From assembly GCA_026394495.1 (NCBI GenBank), contig JAPKYE010000059.1, positions 1 to 33,472 of the forward strand: a stretch of 33,472 nucleotides of DNA, in the 5' to 3' direction. Each line of letters starts with the position of its first letter. Position 1 is the first letter of the stretch. Source of the DNA: Methanobacteriota archaeon. GTDB lineage: Archaea > Thermoplasmatota > E2 > DHVEG-1. Position numbers and translations under genes: made by a program. The notes beneath the pieces were generated by a model. That model was not told the DNA's origin. It ran no database searches and saw nothing but the letters and a program-made list of their open reading frames with translations. Below, piece after piece: positions 15,948-25,656 of the stretch.

Positions 15948-17234
15948 CTATTTTCCTCCTTTCAGTGTATTCATCGCCATGGGGACAATTTTTGTCATAT
16001 GCGTTTCAGGTCCATAGACTTCGATAGGGACACCCACGTCATTTCCCAGTTCTCGCATGATTTTCAGGCCTTCTTTGTAGTTTGGTCCACCCCTGCGAAC
16101 AAAGATACGAATATTGTTCTCCCGAAGTTTTGTCTGATATTCTTTTATAGCGCGAACAATACCTTTGAAGGTGTTTGCAACATCAGTGAAATTCGCTATC
16201 CCGCCACCGATAATCAAGACTTTACCATTGGGATGTTTCTTTCTGGTCATAAGATCAAGAATTGTTTTTGCGTACAGATACGTGAATTCCTCATTTGGAT
16301 CGCCGGAGTATTCCCCATAGTTTGCCATTTCATTCATGCCGCCTAGATCCGTAATCGTATCTGCATAGATGACTGAGGCGCCGCCACCAGCAACCATCGT
16401 CCAGATCCTTCCCTCAGGGTTAATGACCGTGAGTTTCAATGATGCACCAGTCTTAGAATCAAGATCTTCGATAAACGCTTCTTCTTTTGACAGAATCCTA
16501 CCAAACGGTGAAGGAAACTTTATGCCACCCCATTTTTTTCCGCTCACAAACTCAGCGGTATCATCAAGTTTTGCTGCAAGATCCAACGGAAAGATTTTAT
16601 TATCAATAACGACAAATGGGTTTATTTCCAGATACGCGTAGTTAAGATCAGCATAGAATTTATACATGCCTTCAATGAACCCTGCAATGAGAGATCGTCG
16701 GTCACTAGGGACTTTTCCAAGGATCTTTTTCTCGATATCAGATGCAGTCGGTTGTTCACCAATAAGAACCAGGAGGCGAACCGCTTTTGTGTCAATGTCA
16801 CCAACATTGATCCCCCCTTCATGATGAAACAAAATCTCATCACCATCTTTAGTTGAGACAATTGCAAGATAATACTCATCTGTTTCTTTATGGACAATGA
16901 ACGGCTCAACAATAAAATGATCAAGAATACCGGTAACAGTTCCCACTGTTACTGGTTTGCTCATGCGTTCTTTGACCCAGTTTTCAACGTCTTTCCAGTC
17001 TGCATTCAACAAAAGAAGCTTGCTTTTTCCCCGTCGTTTGATAAGTTGATCAGGTTTCACAACAAGTTTTTCTTTCATGAGCCATTTGTATGTCGTCGGT
17101 AATTGTTTAAAATCTATATCAGGCCCAATCGTAAGAAAACGATCTTCAACAGTATATTTGCCGTTCGTATATTCTTTCAGTAAACGGGCGATCATCTTTT
17201 TTCCGTCCGCCTCACGAATTGCTTTCTGCGCCAT
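15948..17234 (-). CDS. aclB: ATP-citrate lyase, small subunit (AclB)
   Basis: The ATP-grasp subunit of citrate lyase, homologous to the beta chain of succinyl-CoA synthetase and to the N-terminal half of animal ACLY. It has 428 residues against about 400 in Chlorobium. Marks are ILDHFIVEPFIVHKETDEYY, FHHEGGINVGDID, the metal-site stretch YLEINPFVV, TMVAGGGASVIYADTITDLG and the C-terminal nucleotide-binding part GKVLIIGGGIANFTDVANTF and FVRRGGPNYKEGL. GGAGGATTTTT precedes the ATG; 20 bases separate it from icd. Having both subunits complete and adjacent argues for a working enzyme. Confidence 0.95.
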   Translation of the reverse strand: MAQKAIREADGKKMIARLLKEYTNGKYTVEDRFLTIGPDIDFKQLPTTYKWLMKEKLVVKPDQLIKRRGKSKLLLLNADWKDVENWVKERMSKPVTVGTVTGILDHFIVEPFIVHKETDEYYLAIVSTKDGDEILFHHEGGINVGDIDTKAVRLLVLIGEQPTASDIEKKILGKVPSDRRSLIAGFIEGMYKFYADLNYAYLEINPFVVIDNKIFPLDLAAKLDDTAEFVSGKKWGGIKFPSPFGRILSKEEAFIEDLDSKTGASLKLTVINPEGRIWTMVAGGGASVIYADTITDLGGMNEMANYGEYSGDPNEEFTYLYAKTILDLMTRKKHPNGKVLIIGGGIANFTDVANTFKGIVRAIKEYQTKLRENNIRIFVRRGGPNYKEGLKIMRELGNDVGVPIEVYGPETHMTKIVPMAMNTLKGGK

Positions 17235-17254
17235 AAAAATCCTCCTTTATTTCT

Positions 17255-18496
17255 TTACATTTTTTTCTGAAGATTCTTCGCAATAGCATCAACGAATTCT
17301 TCAGTATATACTTGTTTGTTTTTTGGTGAGGGAGTCGCAACTCTCAACAAATCACCAGTCATGATTCCGCTTTCGATGGTCTCAAGTGATGCATCTTCGA
17401 GTTTCTTTGCAAAATCTACAACCTCTGGTGTTTTATCAAGTTCTCCACGTTTCCTGAGGCATCCGGACCAGGCAAAGATAAGTGCCATGGGGTTTGATGA
17501 GGTTTTTTCTCCTTTTAAATATTTATAGTAATGTTTCTGAACAGTCCCATGTGCAGCTTCGTATTCAAAAAACCCTTCTGGTGATACGAGAACTGATGTC
17601 ATCATAGCAAGACTACCATACGCTGAACCAAGCATATCAGACATCACATCGCCATCGTAGTTTTTCACAGCCCAAAGAAGTCCTCCTTCTGCTTTCATAA
17701 TCCGTGCAACCGCATCGTCGATAAGGGTGTAAAAATATTCAATGCCTGCTTTCTCGAATTTTGTTTTCCAGTTTTTCTCGTACTCATTTTGGAAGATCTG
17801 TCTGAATCTTGCATCATAGGTTTTAGAGATCGTGTCTTTTGTGGAAAACCACAGATTAACCTTTTGATCAAGAGCAAAGGTGAAACAGGCTTTCGCAAAA
17901 CTACCAATCGATTTATCAGTGTTATGAATCCCTTGCAAAATTCCAGGTCCCTTGAACTCATGAATAGTACACCGAATAGGCTGCCCGCCGTCAGAAGGAG
18001 TAAACACAAGTTCTCCTTTTCCAGGGCCTGGGACACGAATCTCCTGGTTTTTGTACACATCGCCATACGCATGTCTGCCGATGATAATCGGTTTTGTCCA
18101 ATTGCGAACACCAGGTAGGATGTTTTTTACAAGAATCGGCGCTCTGAACACGGTTCCATCAAGAGCTGCTCGAAGGGTTGCATTTGGGCTTTTCCACTCT
18201 TCTTTCAAATTGTATTCTTTTATCCGATCCTTGTTTGGAGTGATGGTTGCGCATTTTACACCAACACCATGTTTTTTTATTGCGTTCGCCGCATCAACGG
18301 TTACCTTATCATTTGTTTCATCCCGATATTTCAACCCGAGATCATAGTAGTCAAGATCCATGTCAAGATACGGTAAAAGAAGTTTTTCTTTCACCATCTT
18401 CCACATGATGCGGGTCATTTCATCCCCATCGATTTCAACTATCGTGTTTTTTACCTTGATTTTATCTTGAGTTTTCATATGTTGCATCTGTTTCAT
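17255..18496 (-). CDS. icd: Isocitrate dehydrogenase (NADP-type, eukaryote-like subfamily)
   Basis: Interconverts isocitrate and 2-oxoglutarate plus CO2. The 413-residue sequence belongs to the dimeric type found in eukaryotes (IDH1/2): [45 protein letters not shown] and [31 protein letters not shown]. In the coenzyme loop the pair that reads Arg-His in NADP enzymes is Lys-His here, which still favours NADP. ATG 18496 has GGAG from the end of acn about 10 bases upstream; two internal Met codons are alternatives. In an ATP-citrate lyase cycle this enzyme can work in the carboxylating direction. Confidence 0.93.
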   Translation of the reverse strand: MKQMQHMKTQDKIKVKNTIVEIDGDEMTRIMWKMVKEKLLLPYLDMDLDYYDLGLKYRDETNDKVTVDAANAIKKHGVGVKCATITPNKDRIKEYNLKEEWKSPNATLRAALDGTVFRAPILVKNILPGVRNWTKPIIIGRHAYGDVYKNQEIRVPGPGKGELVFTPSDGGQPIRCTIHEFKGPGILQGIHNTDKSIGSFAKACFTFALDQKVNLWFSTKDTISKTYDARFRQIFQNEYEKNWKTKFEKAGIEYFYTLIDDAVARIMKAEGGLLWAVKNYDGDVMSDMLGSAYGSLAMMTSVLVSPEGFFEYEAAHGTVQKHYYKYLKGEKTSSNPMALIFAWSGCLRKRGELDKTPEVVDFAKKLEDASLETIESGIMTGDLLRVATPSPKNKQVYTEEFVDAIAKNLQKKM

Positions 18497-18503
18497 TGTT
18501 CTC

Positions 18504-20450
18504 TTACTCCTTTTTTCCCATAAAATTCAATGTTCCCCCAGATAGAAGAATCTGTTTCTCCCGCTCAGAGAGATCGTATGTTACTTCAAACTGTTTGTCT
18601 TTTGTTTTATTTCTCACGATCATTGTTTTTCCTTTTTTCAAAAAGCTGTGAACGTCTGGGATTTCTAGTTCATCATTCTGATCAATCATATCGTAATCTT
18701 TCTCATTTTTGAACGTGAGAGGAATGATGCCGAAGTTCACAAGATTTGCTTTGTGGATCCGCTCCATGGATTTTGCGATAACTGCTTTTACTCCAAGATA
18801 CATCGGGCAGATTGCGGCATGTTCCCGTGATGATCCTTGACCGTAGCTGACCCCGGCAACAATGATGTTTTGTTTCCCGGTTTGCTGTATCTTTTTTGCA
18901 CGTTCATGGAATTTCGGATCAATCATTTCAAAAACAAACTCTGAGTATTTTGGTACATTTGATCGATATTTCATCCGTGCACCAGCAGGGATGATATGAT
19001 CTGTTGTGATTTTATCACCGACCTTAATAGTGACTACGCCTGTGATGAGTTCAGGCATGGGTGTGCTTCGTGGCGGTTCACCGATGTTTGGTCCACGGTA
19101 GATTTTCACTGTTTTCCCATCTTTTAGTGGTGTGATGAACATGCTGTCGTCAACGTAGAATTTCTTCGGCATTGCAATCTTTGGGTACTTGATGCCAAGC
19201 TTTTCAAGATCACGTGGGTCGGTAAATTTCCCAGTGATTACTGCTGCGGCTGCGGTCTCTGGGCTGACAAGATAAACCTGAGCGTCTTTTGTGCCAGAGC
19301 GCCCTTCAAAATTCCGGTTGCTAGTTCGCAGTGATACACCTGCGCTTTGCGGTGATTGGGAGTTACCTATGCAGAACCCGCATGCTGATTCAGCAAATCG
19401 TGCTCCTGAGGAAAGCAACTCGGAAAATCCTCCATTGATTGTAATATTTTCAAAGACTTGTTTTGATCCTGGTGCGACAACAAAACTCACGTTTTGGTAC
19501 GTTTTTTTATCTTTGAGGATATATGCAACGGTCATAAGATCTGTGTAAGATGAGTTTGTACAACTTCCAATGCATACCTGATCAACATCTATTCCTTTGA
19601 GTTCTCGTACTTTTTTTATGTTACCTGGACTATGCGGTGTTGCTGCGAGTGGTTCAAGGTCGCTGAGGTTTATGTCGACTATTTTATCATAGATCGCATC
19701 TTCATCTGCAGAGAGTGTTATCCAGTCGGATTCTCTTCCTTGTGTTTTGAGGAATTCTTTTGTTATTTCATCGCTGGGGAACACTGATGTGGTAACCCCG
19801 CATTCTGCCCCCATGTTGGTGATGGTTGCACGGTCTGGGACGGAGAGTGTTTTTACGCCTTCTCCACCATATTCGAAAACGGTACCAACGTTACCTTTGA
19901 CTGTGAAGATTTCAAGAACTTTAAGGATTACGTCTTTTGCGCTAACCCATGGTCTGAGTTTTCCCATGAGGTTGATTTTAATGACTTTTGGGTAGGTGAT
20001 GTAGAATGGTCCACCGGCCATGGCGACTGCGACATCAAGTCCTCCGGCACCTATTGCAAGCATGCCGATGCCGCCGCCAGTTGGTGTGTGCGAATCTGAT
20101 CCAAGGAGTGTTTTTCCTGGTTTTCCGAAGCGTTCAAGATGGACTTGGTGGCAGATGCCGTTTCCTGCACGTGAATACATTATTCCGTATTTTGCAGCTA
20201 TGGTTTTTAGGTAACGGTGGTCATCTGCGTTTTCGAACCCGATTTGAACGGTGTTATGGTCGACGTAGCTTACTGAGAGTTCTGTTTTGACTTTTGGGAC
20301 GTTCATTGCTTCAAATTGAAGATATGCCATTGTTCCGGTTGCATCTTGGGTGAGTGTTTGGTCTATTTTGATCCCAATTTCTTTTCCTTTTTCCGGTTTG
20401 CCTTCTTTGATGTGGTTAGCAAGTATTTTTTCGGTAATTGTCAATCCCAT
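18504..20450 (-). CDS. acn: Aconitate hydratase (Aquifex-type)
   Basis: Isomerises citrate and isocitrate with a 4Fe-4S cluster. The 648-residue protein is shorter than bacterial AcnA (about 890) and of the size of the Aquifex-type or mitochondrial-like form. Visible motifs: [23 protein letters not shown], cluster cysteine in GSCTNSSY near residue 300, the Cys pair ACGFCIG near 360, [12 protein letters not shown], and the swivelling-domain [14 protein letters not shown] near 545. First gene of the operon; GAGG lies seven bases before the ATG, and a minus-strand TTTATATGG near 20521-20530 would start a leader of about 50 nt. icd begins seven bases after its stop. Confidence 0.95.
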   Translation of the reverse strand: MGLTITEKILANHIKEGKPEKGKEIGIKIDQTLTQDATGTMAYLQFEAMNVPKVKTELSVSYVDHNTVQIGFENADDHRYLKTIAAKYGIMYSRAGNGICHQVHLERFGKPGKTLLGSDSHTPTGGGIGMLAIGAGGLDVAVAMAGGPFYITYPKVIKINLMGKLRPWVSAKDVILKVLEIFTVKGNVGTVFEYGGEGVKTLSVPDRATITNMGAECGVTTSVFPSDEITKEFLKTQGRESDWITLSADEDAIYDKIVDINLSDLEPLAATPHSPGNIKKVRELKGIDVDQVCIGSCTNSSYTDLMTVAYILKDKKTYQNVSFVVAPGSKQVFENITINGGFSELLSSGARFAESACGFCIGNSQSPQSAGVSLRTSNRNFEGRSGTKDAQVYLVSPETAAAAVITGKFTDPRDLEKLGIKYPKIAMPKKFYVDDSMFITPLKDGKTVKIYRGPNIGEPPRSTPMPELITGVVTIKVGDKITTDHIIPAGARMKYRSNVPKYSEFVFEMIDPKFHERAKKIQQTGKQNIIVAGVSYGQGSSREHAAICPMYLGVKAVIAKSMERIHKANLVNFGIIPLTFKNEKDYDMIDQNDELEIPDVHSFLKKGKTMIVRNKTKDKQFEVTYDLSEREKQILLSGGTLNFMGKKE

Positions 20451-20657
20451 AATTCAGCCTCTTCATTCTTTGTTTCATGGGTGAATATTGAAAGATTTAA
20501 TAAACTTTTTGCATAGAAACAGCCATATAAATAAAATATTAATCAATAAATAGTTATTTTGATAATTTTTAAAAAAATTTTGACCATTATAACGTAAATT
20601 TTTTGTAATATAGTTAAAACGAGAATTATAAATACTATATTCAACCATTCCGTCAAT
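20451..20657. promoter_or_regulatory. Divergent promoter region, acn operon and tandem-HTH regulator
   Basis: A 207-base AT-rich spacer serves both directions. Minus strand: TTTATATGG at 20521-20530 for the acn operon. Plus strand: TTATAAATA at 20626-20634, centred 28 bases before the regulator ATG, so that message is leaderless. Runs such as TAATTTTTAAAAAAATTTT lie between the two boxes and are the natural place for a regulator site, though I see no clean palindrome. Confidence 0.5.
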
Positions 20658-21716
20658 ATGAAAAGAACGAACCTGACATCCAACGAACACAATGTCCTCT
20701 ACGGTCTGACGAAATACCCTCATATAAGCGACAGCGAACTTTCCACAATACTACATGTAAAAATGTCGACACTAACCTCAATCAAACGCAGACTTAAAGA
20801 ACGAAAACTATTCAAAACACTTACCATACCACTCATAAACCGATTAGGATGTGAACTACTCAGCGTAATCTACATGCAATATAACCCCGTCATCCCGCTT
20901 GAAGAACGTGTGCAGACCACCAAAAAAACCATCGAGGTTTTCGATGAAATATTTTTTTCTGCGGGAGAACAAGAGAAAGGATTTTCCATTAGCCTAGCTA
21001 AAAACTACACGGATGTCGAACGCATCAACGAAATCAGAACGGAGACTTTCGGTCGGATGGGTTTACTGGAAGACGAATACCCTCATGAGGTGATTTTCCC
21101 TTTCGAAACCAGCCATATCGACCGTTTTTTCGATTATTCACGACTCCTCCACCAAACGTTCTCTCTTACAGAAGCAGATCCCCCACAATCAAACAGGGAA
21201 TGGTTCACCCCAATCGATTGCGTGGATCTTTCCATCAAGGAAAGAAGAGTCTATATCGCACTTGTGGAACACCCAGATGCGACCGCTCAACAAATCGCTG
21301 ATGTCGTCGGTCTTTCGCGGCATACCATTACACGGATGAAAGAGCGGTTTTTCACCGACGGGTTACTTCGACAAATCGTTCTTCCTCACCTTGCAGAACT
21401 TGGGTTTGAGCTGCTGGTTTTCTCCCATATCACCTTTAACCTACACCGCTTCCCCTCAACAGAGGAAATCGCGTTTCTCGACACCCCATCCACCGTGTTT
21501 TTCTCACGAAGAAAATTTGAGGCCGTCCTCATCTCAGCATATCAAACCTATCAAGAATATAAAGAGGATGAAATGAAAAAAATACGCTACCTCAAAGAAA
21601 AAAACCTGATCGTGTCACCGCCTGTGATTCAACCATATTCATTTAATCGTATGGTCAATATCAAGGATTTTACGTTTGCTCCGATAGCAAAAAAAGTCGT
21701 TGCAACATTGCAATAA
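20658..21716 (+). CDS. Tandem winged-HTH (Lrp/AsnC-like) transcription regulator
   Basis: A 352-residue protein built as two similar halves. HTH 1 spans about 8-55 (SDSELSTILHVKMSTLTSIKRRL), followed by a ligand-domain-like part; HTH 2 spans about 192-240 (TAQQIADVVGLSRHTITRMKERF) with the same continuation (LPHLAELGFELLVFSHI against IPLINRLGCELLSVIYM). This internal duplication would let one chain supply two DNA-binding wings. It is transcribed away from the acn-icd-acl operon and towards acs, so control of citrate and acetate metabolism is a reasonable inference. The effector is unknown; the second domain is too diverged to call a standard RAM domain. Confidence 0.75.
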   Translation: MKRTNLTSNEHNVLYGLTKYPHISDSELSTILHVKMSTLTSIKRRLKERKLFKTLTIPLINRLGCELLSVIYMQYNPVIPLEERVQTTKKTIEVFDEIFFSAGEQEKGFSISLAKNYTDVERINEIRTETFGRMGLLEDEYPHEVIFPFETSHIDRFFDYSRLLHQTFSLTEADPPQSNREWFTPIDCVDLSIKERRVYIALVEHPDATAQQIADVVGLSRHTITRMKERFFTDGLLRQIVLPHLAELGFELLVFSHITFNLHRFPSTEEIAFLDTPSTVFFSRRKFEAVLISAYQTYQEYKEDEMKKIRYLKEKNLIVSPPVIQPYSFNRMVNIKDFTFAPIAKKVVATLQ

Positions 21717-21914
21717 TCGCCCATTATTTTTTCAAAATATCGCATCATTTTTTTCTCAATGAAACATGTTGTTATTCCTGGTATTTTAATAGTAATTATG
21801 AAAAACTACTTATATTGAGATTCTATTCGGGCAACCCTCCTAACTGTATCTTGAAGGCATGTCTCATAACATTATCGTTGTCTTCAATAAAATAAAAAAG
21901 GACGAGGAAAAAAT

Positions 21915-23870
21915 ATGCCAAGCGAAAACATATCTGTATTGTTGGATGAGAAACGGGTTTTTAAACCCTCAAAAGAATTTGTTGATCAAACGAATGTAAA
22001 GCAGTGGATGGACGAACATAAAATCAAAACCATCGATGATCTGTACAAGAAAGCAGAGAACTGGGAATGGTTCTGGGGTGAGGCAGCAAAAGAACTCCTT
22101 GAATTTTATACCCCTTATAAAAAAGTTGTTGAATGGAATGCCCCCTGGGTGAAATGGTTTGTTGGTGCGAAATACAACATTGTCCATGATGCAGTTGATA
22201 AACATGCGAAATCCTGGCGGAAAAACAAGGTTGCAATTATTTTTGAAGGCGAACCCGGTGACGTCCGCAAACTCACCTATAACGATCTGTACATCGAAGT
22301 AAATAAACTTGCAAACGCACTGAAGAAACTTGGTGTGAACAAAGGTGATCGAGTTGGAATTTATCTTCCTATGATCCCTGAACTTCCGATTGCGATGCTT
22401 GCTTGTGCAAAGATAGGTGCGATTCATTCAGTTGTCTTTTCCGGATTCAGTGCTGTTGCGTTCCGTGACCGTATGCTTGATTGTGAAGCAAAAGCAGTGA
22501 TCACCTGTGATAGTTTCTGGCGCCGTGGCAAAAAAGTACCATTGAAAACACAGACCGATGAAGCAATAAAAGATGCACCCAGTGTAAAGAATGTTATTGT
22601 CTACAAGAGAACAAATGATCCTGTGAACTGGACAAACAACCGTGATTTCTGGTGGCATGAGATCACAAAAGATATGTCAAAGGAATGCCCAACAGAACAA
22701 CTTGATGCAAACGATCCACTATATTTCTTATATACTTCCGGGACAACCGGGAAACCAAAAGGAATAATTCATGCCCATGCTGGGTATGCGGTTGGGACTG
22801 CGCTCACCCTCAAATGGGTTTTTGATATGAAAGACGAGGATATTTACTGGTGTGCAGCTGATGTAGGCTGGGTCACTGGACACTCCTATATTGTGTATGC
22901 GCCGCTCATCCTTGGGGCAACCTCAATTATTTATGAGGGAGCACCGGATTGGCCGCAACAGGACCGCTGGTGGGATATCATCGAGCGATATGGTGCGACT
23001 ATTCTATACACATCTCCAACAAGTGTGCGACTGTTTATGCGGTTTGGGGAAGACTGGCCGAAGAAACACGATCTGAGCAGCCTGCGGTTACTCGGGTCAG
23101 TCGGTGAACCGATTAACCCAGAAGCCTGGATGTGGTACTACAGAAACATCGGTCATGAGAAATGTCCGATTATGGATACCTGGTGGCAGACTGAGACCGG
23201 TCATTTCGTGATATCACCATTACCAATTACTCCGTTGAAGCCTGGGTCTGCAACAAAAGCGCTTCCGGGTATGTCCGCTGAAGTGTATAACGAAGAAGGA
23301 AAAGCTGTGCAGAATGCAGGCGGTAATCTCGTACTTACCCATCCGTGGCCTGGGATGCTTCGAGGGATATATAAGAACCCGGATCGGTATGAGCAGACCT
23401 ACTGGAGCAGATTTAAGAATGTGTATCTTGCGGGTGATGTCACCCGTAAAGATGATGATGGATATTTCTGGATTCAGGGCCGCGCTGATGACGTACTCAA
23501 GATATCCGGTCATCGTATCGGTAACTCGGAGGTTGAATCTGCTCTTGTGAGTCATCCGATGGTCGCAGAATCGGCAGTCATTGGAAAACCCCATGAACTG
23601 AAAGGAGAATCCATCACTGCGTATGTGGTGCTCAAGAAAGGTATTCAACCCAGTGAAGATCTCCGGAAAACACTTACCGATCATGTCTCTAAAGAGCTTG
23701 GGAAAATCGCAAAACCTGATGAGATATGGTTTGTGTCTGATGTACCGAAGACCCGCAGTGGTAAGATCATGCGTCGGGTAATCCGCGCAAAAGCCATGGG
23801 TCAAGACGTCGGTGACACATCAACACTTGCGAACCCTGAAGCAGTTGATGAAATCGGCAAGGCAGTGTAA
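21915..23870 (+). CDS. acs: Acetyl-CoA synthetase, AMP-forming
   Basis: Activates acetate to acetyl-CoA through acetyl-AMP in the cytoplasm. At 651 residues it has the family length (E. coli 652). Motifs: P-loop [16 protein letters not shown] near 271, [10 protein letters not shown] near 420, [32 protein letters not shown] near 505-535 and the catalytic, acetylation-controlled Lys K617 in TRSGKIMRR. The Trp of WWQTE that sizes the acyl pocket for acetate is kept. GAGGA precedes the ATG; a TATA-like CTTATATTG near 21808 gives a leader of about 80 nt. It lies downstream of the tandem-HTH regulator and could feed acetyl-CoA to the citrate enzymes. Confidence 0.96.
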   Translation: MPSENISVLLDEKRVFKPSKEFVDQTNVKQWMDEHKIKTIDDLYKKAENWEWFWGEAAKELLEFYTPYKKVVEWNAPWVKWFVGAKYNIVHDAVDKHAKSWRKNKVAIIFEGEPGDVRKLTYNDLYIEVNKLANALKKLGVNKGDRVGIYLPMIPELPIAMLACAKIGAIHSVVFSGFSAVAFRDRMLDCEAKAVITCDSFWRRGKKVPLKTQTDEAIKDAPSVKNVIVYKRTNDPVNWTNNRDFWWHEITKDMSKECPTEQLDANDPLYFLYTSGTTGKPKGIIHAHAGYAVGTALTLKWVFDMKDEDIYWCAADVGWVTGHSYIVYAPLILGATSIIYEGAPDWPQQDRWWDIIERYGATILYTSPTSVRLFMRFGEDWPKKHDLSSLRLLGSVGEPINPEAWMWYYRNIGHEKCPIMDTWWQTETGHFVISPLPITPLKPGSATKALPGMSAEVYNEEGKAVQNAGGNLVLTHPWPGMLRGIYKNPDRYEQTYWSRFKNVYLAGDVTRKDDDGYFWIQGRADDVLKISGHRIGNSEVESALVSHPMVAESAVIGKPHELKGESITAYVVLKKGIQPSEDLRKTLTDHVSKELGKIAKPDEIWFVSDVPKTRSGKIMRRVIRAKAMGQDVGDTSTLANPEAVDEIGKAV

Positions 23871-23877
23871 ATACACT

Positions 23878-23950
23878 CCTTGTGTTTCTTCTTATCTTTT
23901 TCTTTTCTTTCCTGTTTTTTTACTTGTTTGTTTTCTACTTTTGTTTTTTT
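23878..23950 (+). terminator. Multiple T-tracts after acs
   Basis: Several runs (CTTTTTCTTTTCTTT, GTTTTTTTAC, TTGTTTTTTT) follow the acs stop closely. Repeated oligo-T stretches of this kind act as archaeal terminators. Confidence 0.5.
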
Positions 23951-23988
23951 GGGTACCAAGTGTAAAGACACAGGGTACCACTTGTACA
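23951..23988. repeat. Direct repeat GGGTACCAnnTGTA, 22-bp period
   Basis: GGGTACCAAGTGTAAA (23951) and GGGTACCACTTGTACA (23973) agree at 13 of 16 positions with a 22-bp period, two helix turns, so a dimeric protein could bind both on one face. CAAGTG and CACTTG also form an inverted pair. It lies about 50 bases upstream of the 24041 ORF and just after the acs terminator, so a control site for that small gene is likely. Confidence 0.4.
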
Positions 23989-24040
23989 ATAAGATGTTTT
24001 AAAGAAAACAGACCAAGAAGGATATGGTAAGCGAGATATT

Positions 24041-24175
24041 ATGAATACCGCAGAACAAGTAAAAAAGCTGTACGAGGATGCAGTGGTAAACCATATGCTT
24101 GGTAAAGGATATTCTGAGGAGCGCGTTCGTGCAGAGGCGCAGAAGATATCAAATATCATTGTAAAGAATGAGTAG
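24041..24175 (+). CDS. Small helical protein, 44 aa, hypothetical
   Basis: A short ORF missed by the track. It begins MNTAEQVKKLYEDAVVNHML and continues as one charged amphipathic stretch (EERVRAEAQKISNIIVKNE), predicted helical, with no cysteine or membrane segment. A GCGAGATATT stretch precedes the ATG, only weakly like a ribosome binding site. The acs terminator and a 22-bp direct repeat separate it from acs, so it is probably its own unit. The function is unknown. Coding is supported mainly by composition. Confidence 0.4.
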   Translation: MNTAEQVKKLYEDAVVNHMLGKGYSEERVRAEAQKISNIIVKNE

Positions 24176-24346
24176 TTGAAGGATACGAACAGCATCGTTG
24201 TTAAGAGTATGGTATGATTGGTGCGGTGGTATCTACATTTGGTGTTATCACTATTTTTTTACAGGGTGTGCGTTCTTTATAAAGCCGTATCTTAAGAATT
24301 ATTGGAACTGATCTTTTATTTTTCTCCTTATGTGGTATTTTCTTTG

Positions 24347-24388
24347 AACTGTCATTCTGTCACGACAGGTATATAAACAATGACAGTT
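24347..24388. promoter_or_regulatory. Nested palindromes around a TATA box
   Basis: AACTGTCATT (24347-24356) and AATGACAGTT (24379-24388) are perfect 10-bp inverse copies. Between them lie a smaller dyad CTGTCACGACAG (24357-24368) and the TATA-like GTATATAAAC (24369-24378). Four TGTC/GACA half-sites therefore flank or touch the promoter of the 24399 ORF, a classic arrangement for repression by blocking TATA access. Confidence 0.55.
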
Positions 24389-24398
24389 AAAGTATATC

Positions 24399-24530
24399 AT
24401 GAGAAAGAATAACAAAGGTGGTAGGAAAAAGATGGTTGATATAAAAATCCAGGCGACAACAATAGCTATTGGAGTAGCTTCTGGCATTACCCCGTTATTG
24501 TGTAAAGGGATAACGCCATTTCAGTTCTAA
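24399..24530 (+). CDS. Small protein, 43 aa, under a palindromic operator
   Basis: ATG 24399 lies about 26 bases from GTATATAAAC, so a leaderless start is likely; ATG 24432 with GGTGGTAGG upstream is an alternative giving 32 residues. The product has a very basic head (MRKNNKGGRKKMVDIK), a hydrophobic middle (TTIAIGVASGITPLL) and one Cys near the end. It could be a small membrane or antimicrobial-like peptide, or a modified-peptide precursor; none of these is shown. An antisense 62-codon frame exists but has poorer signals. Few features are available, so confidence is limited. Confidence 0.4.
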   Translation: MRKNNKGGRKKMVDIKIQATTIAIGVASGITPLLCKGITPFQF

Positions 24531-24552
24531 AAATTTTATTCCATAAATATTT

Positions 24553-25527
24553 TTAGATTTCTGGAATAAAACGTAGTTTATAATTTTTTGCTACAGTGAA
24601 GTAGTCGTATTTTCTGATTGCTCCGGGAAATTTTAGATGAATATCATCCATAATCTGATTAAGTTTATCAGAATCTTCTAAATAAAATTCCAATTCTAGA
24701 TCGGAGACACCTGCGGATGTCCCTATAAATGTTAGATACGGATTATTTTTAATGTAATTCGTGATATGATTGCGTTGTGTATGTTCTTTGAGATGTGCAT
24801 CAATTTTAAAATGTTTTAAACCAAATTTTGAGATGTCAATGCCAATACGAAATGCTTGAATAACTCCTGATTTCGTAAGATTATTAAGTCGATAGTTTAT
24901 TGTTTGCGAAGAACAATTCAATTTTTCCGCAAGATTAATAAGTGGGATTCGTGCATTTTCTGCTATTAGGTTTAGAAGGTGGTAATCGGTTTCATCAATA
25001 TCAACGAGTTCTGCTCTTCCACCTGTGATTTCATATTTTAAACGGTCTAGATCTTTAGTTTCTTCTAACAGAAGATATGAATTTCTATATGTATACCATT
25101 TTACATACAAAGAAAAAACTTTTTCTGCAAAATAATCTCCATAGTTATCAAGCATTTTTTCCCAGAAATGATAAAAATCATTGATATTTTTAATCCAAAG
25201 AAAAACCACCAAATCATATCTTCCAATAATTGAGTTGATAACACAAGTATGCTTTTCTTTAATAAGATATTCAATAACTTTATTCTTGATATCTGGGGTA
25301 GCATATTGGAATACCAGGTAGAAACGAAAAACATTATAACCCAACTTATATGCATCAATGAGCGTCCAAAAATTTTTTATAATTCCTTCATCCTGCATCC
25401 GTTGAACTCGATATACAACCATGTCCTTCTTTAATCCTACTTTTTTACCGATTTGGGTGAACGATTGTCTGGCGTCTAAATCTAATTCGTAGAGTATTTT
25501 TCTGTCTTTAATATCTATGGGCGTCAT
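24553..25527 (-). CDS. Tandem Lrp/AsnC-family transcription regulator
   Basis: About 324 residues in two Lrp-like modules. HTH 1 at roughly 10-60 (DRKILYELDLDARQSFTQIG, VYRVQRMQDEGII) is followed by a RAM-like sensor with GRYDLVVFLW. HTH 2 at about 185-235 (DYHLLNLIAENARIPLINLA, INYRLNNLTKSGVI) is followed by a second sensor with AGVSDLELEFYLED. The full HTH-RAM order appears twice in one chain. The track starts at TTG 25539; ATG 25527 is more credible. A dyad TACCGTTTTTCGGTA and a TTGTACAA lie upstream, possibly for self-control. Target genes are unknown; the divergent side holds a broken IS and the radical SAM gene. Confidence 0.85.
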   Translation of the reverse strand: MTPIDIKDRKILYELDLDARQSFTQIGKKVGLKKDMVVYRVQRMQDEGIIKNFWTLIDAYKLGYNVFRFYLVFQYATPDIKNKVIEYLIKEKHTCVINSIIGRYDLVVFLWIKNINDFYHFWEKMLDNYGDYFAEKVFSLYVKWYTYRNSYLLLEETKDLDRLKYEITGGRAELVDIDETDYHLLNLIAENARIPLINLAEKLNCSSQTINYRLNNLTKSGVIQAFRIGIDISKFGLKHFKIDAHLKEHTQRNHITNYIKNNPYLTFIGTSAGVSDLELEFYLEDSDKLNQIMDDIHLKFPGAIRKYDYFTVAKNYKLRFIPEI

Positions 25528-25585
25528 AGGTTTCTGCAAGAATGAGAATCATCTGGGTATTTTAGAGTTTTTCCAGTGTTTTTCC

Positions 25586-25612
25586 TACCGTTTTTCGGTA
25601 CAGTTTGTACAA
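25586..25612. promoter_or_regulatory. Dyads upstream of the tandem Lrp-type gene
   Basis: TACCG-TTTTT-CGGTA (25586-25600) and the palindrome TTGTACAA (25605-25612) lie 20-55 bases upstream of a minus-strand TATA-like CTAAAATAC (about 25557-25565). They are placed for autoregulation of the regulator gene. Confidence 0.35.
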
Positions 25613-25656
25613 CAAATCTTATATGTTAAATACATATGTCACATCGGTTAAGCCCA

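Noticed and set aside
23220-23804. 194-codon minus-strand ORF within acs
   Set aside because: A shadow of the conserved acs coding sequence.
24299-24487. Hydrophobic 62-codon minus-strand ORF
   Set aside because: It lies antisense to an ORF with a well-placed TATA box and operator; its start lacks a sensible binding site distance.
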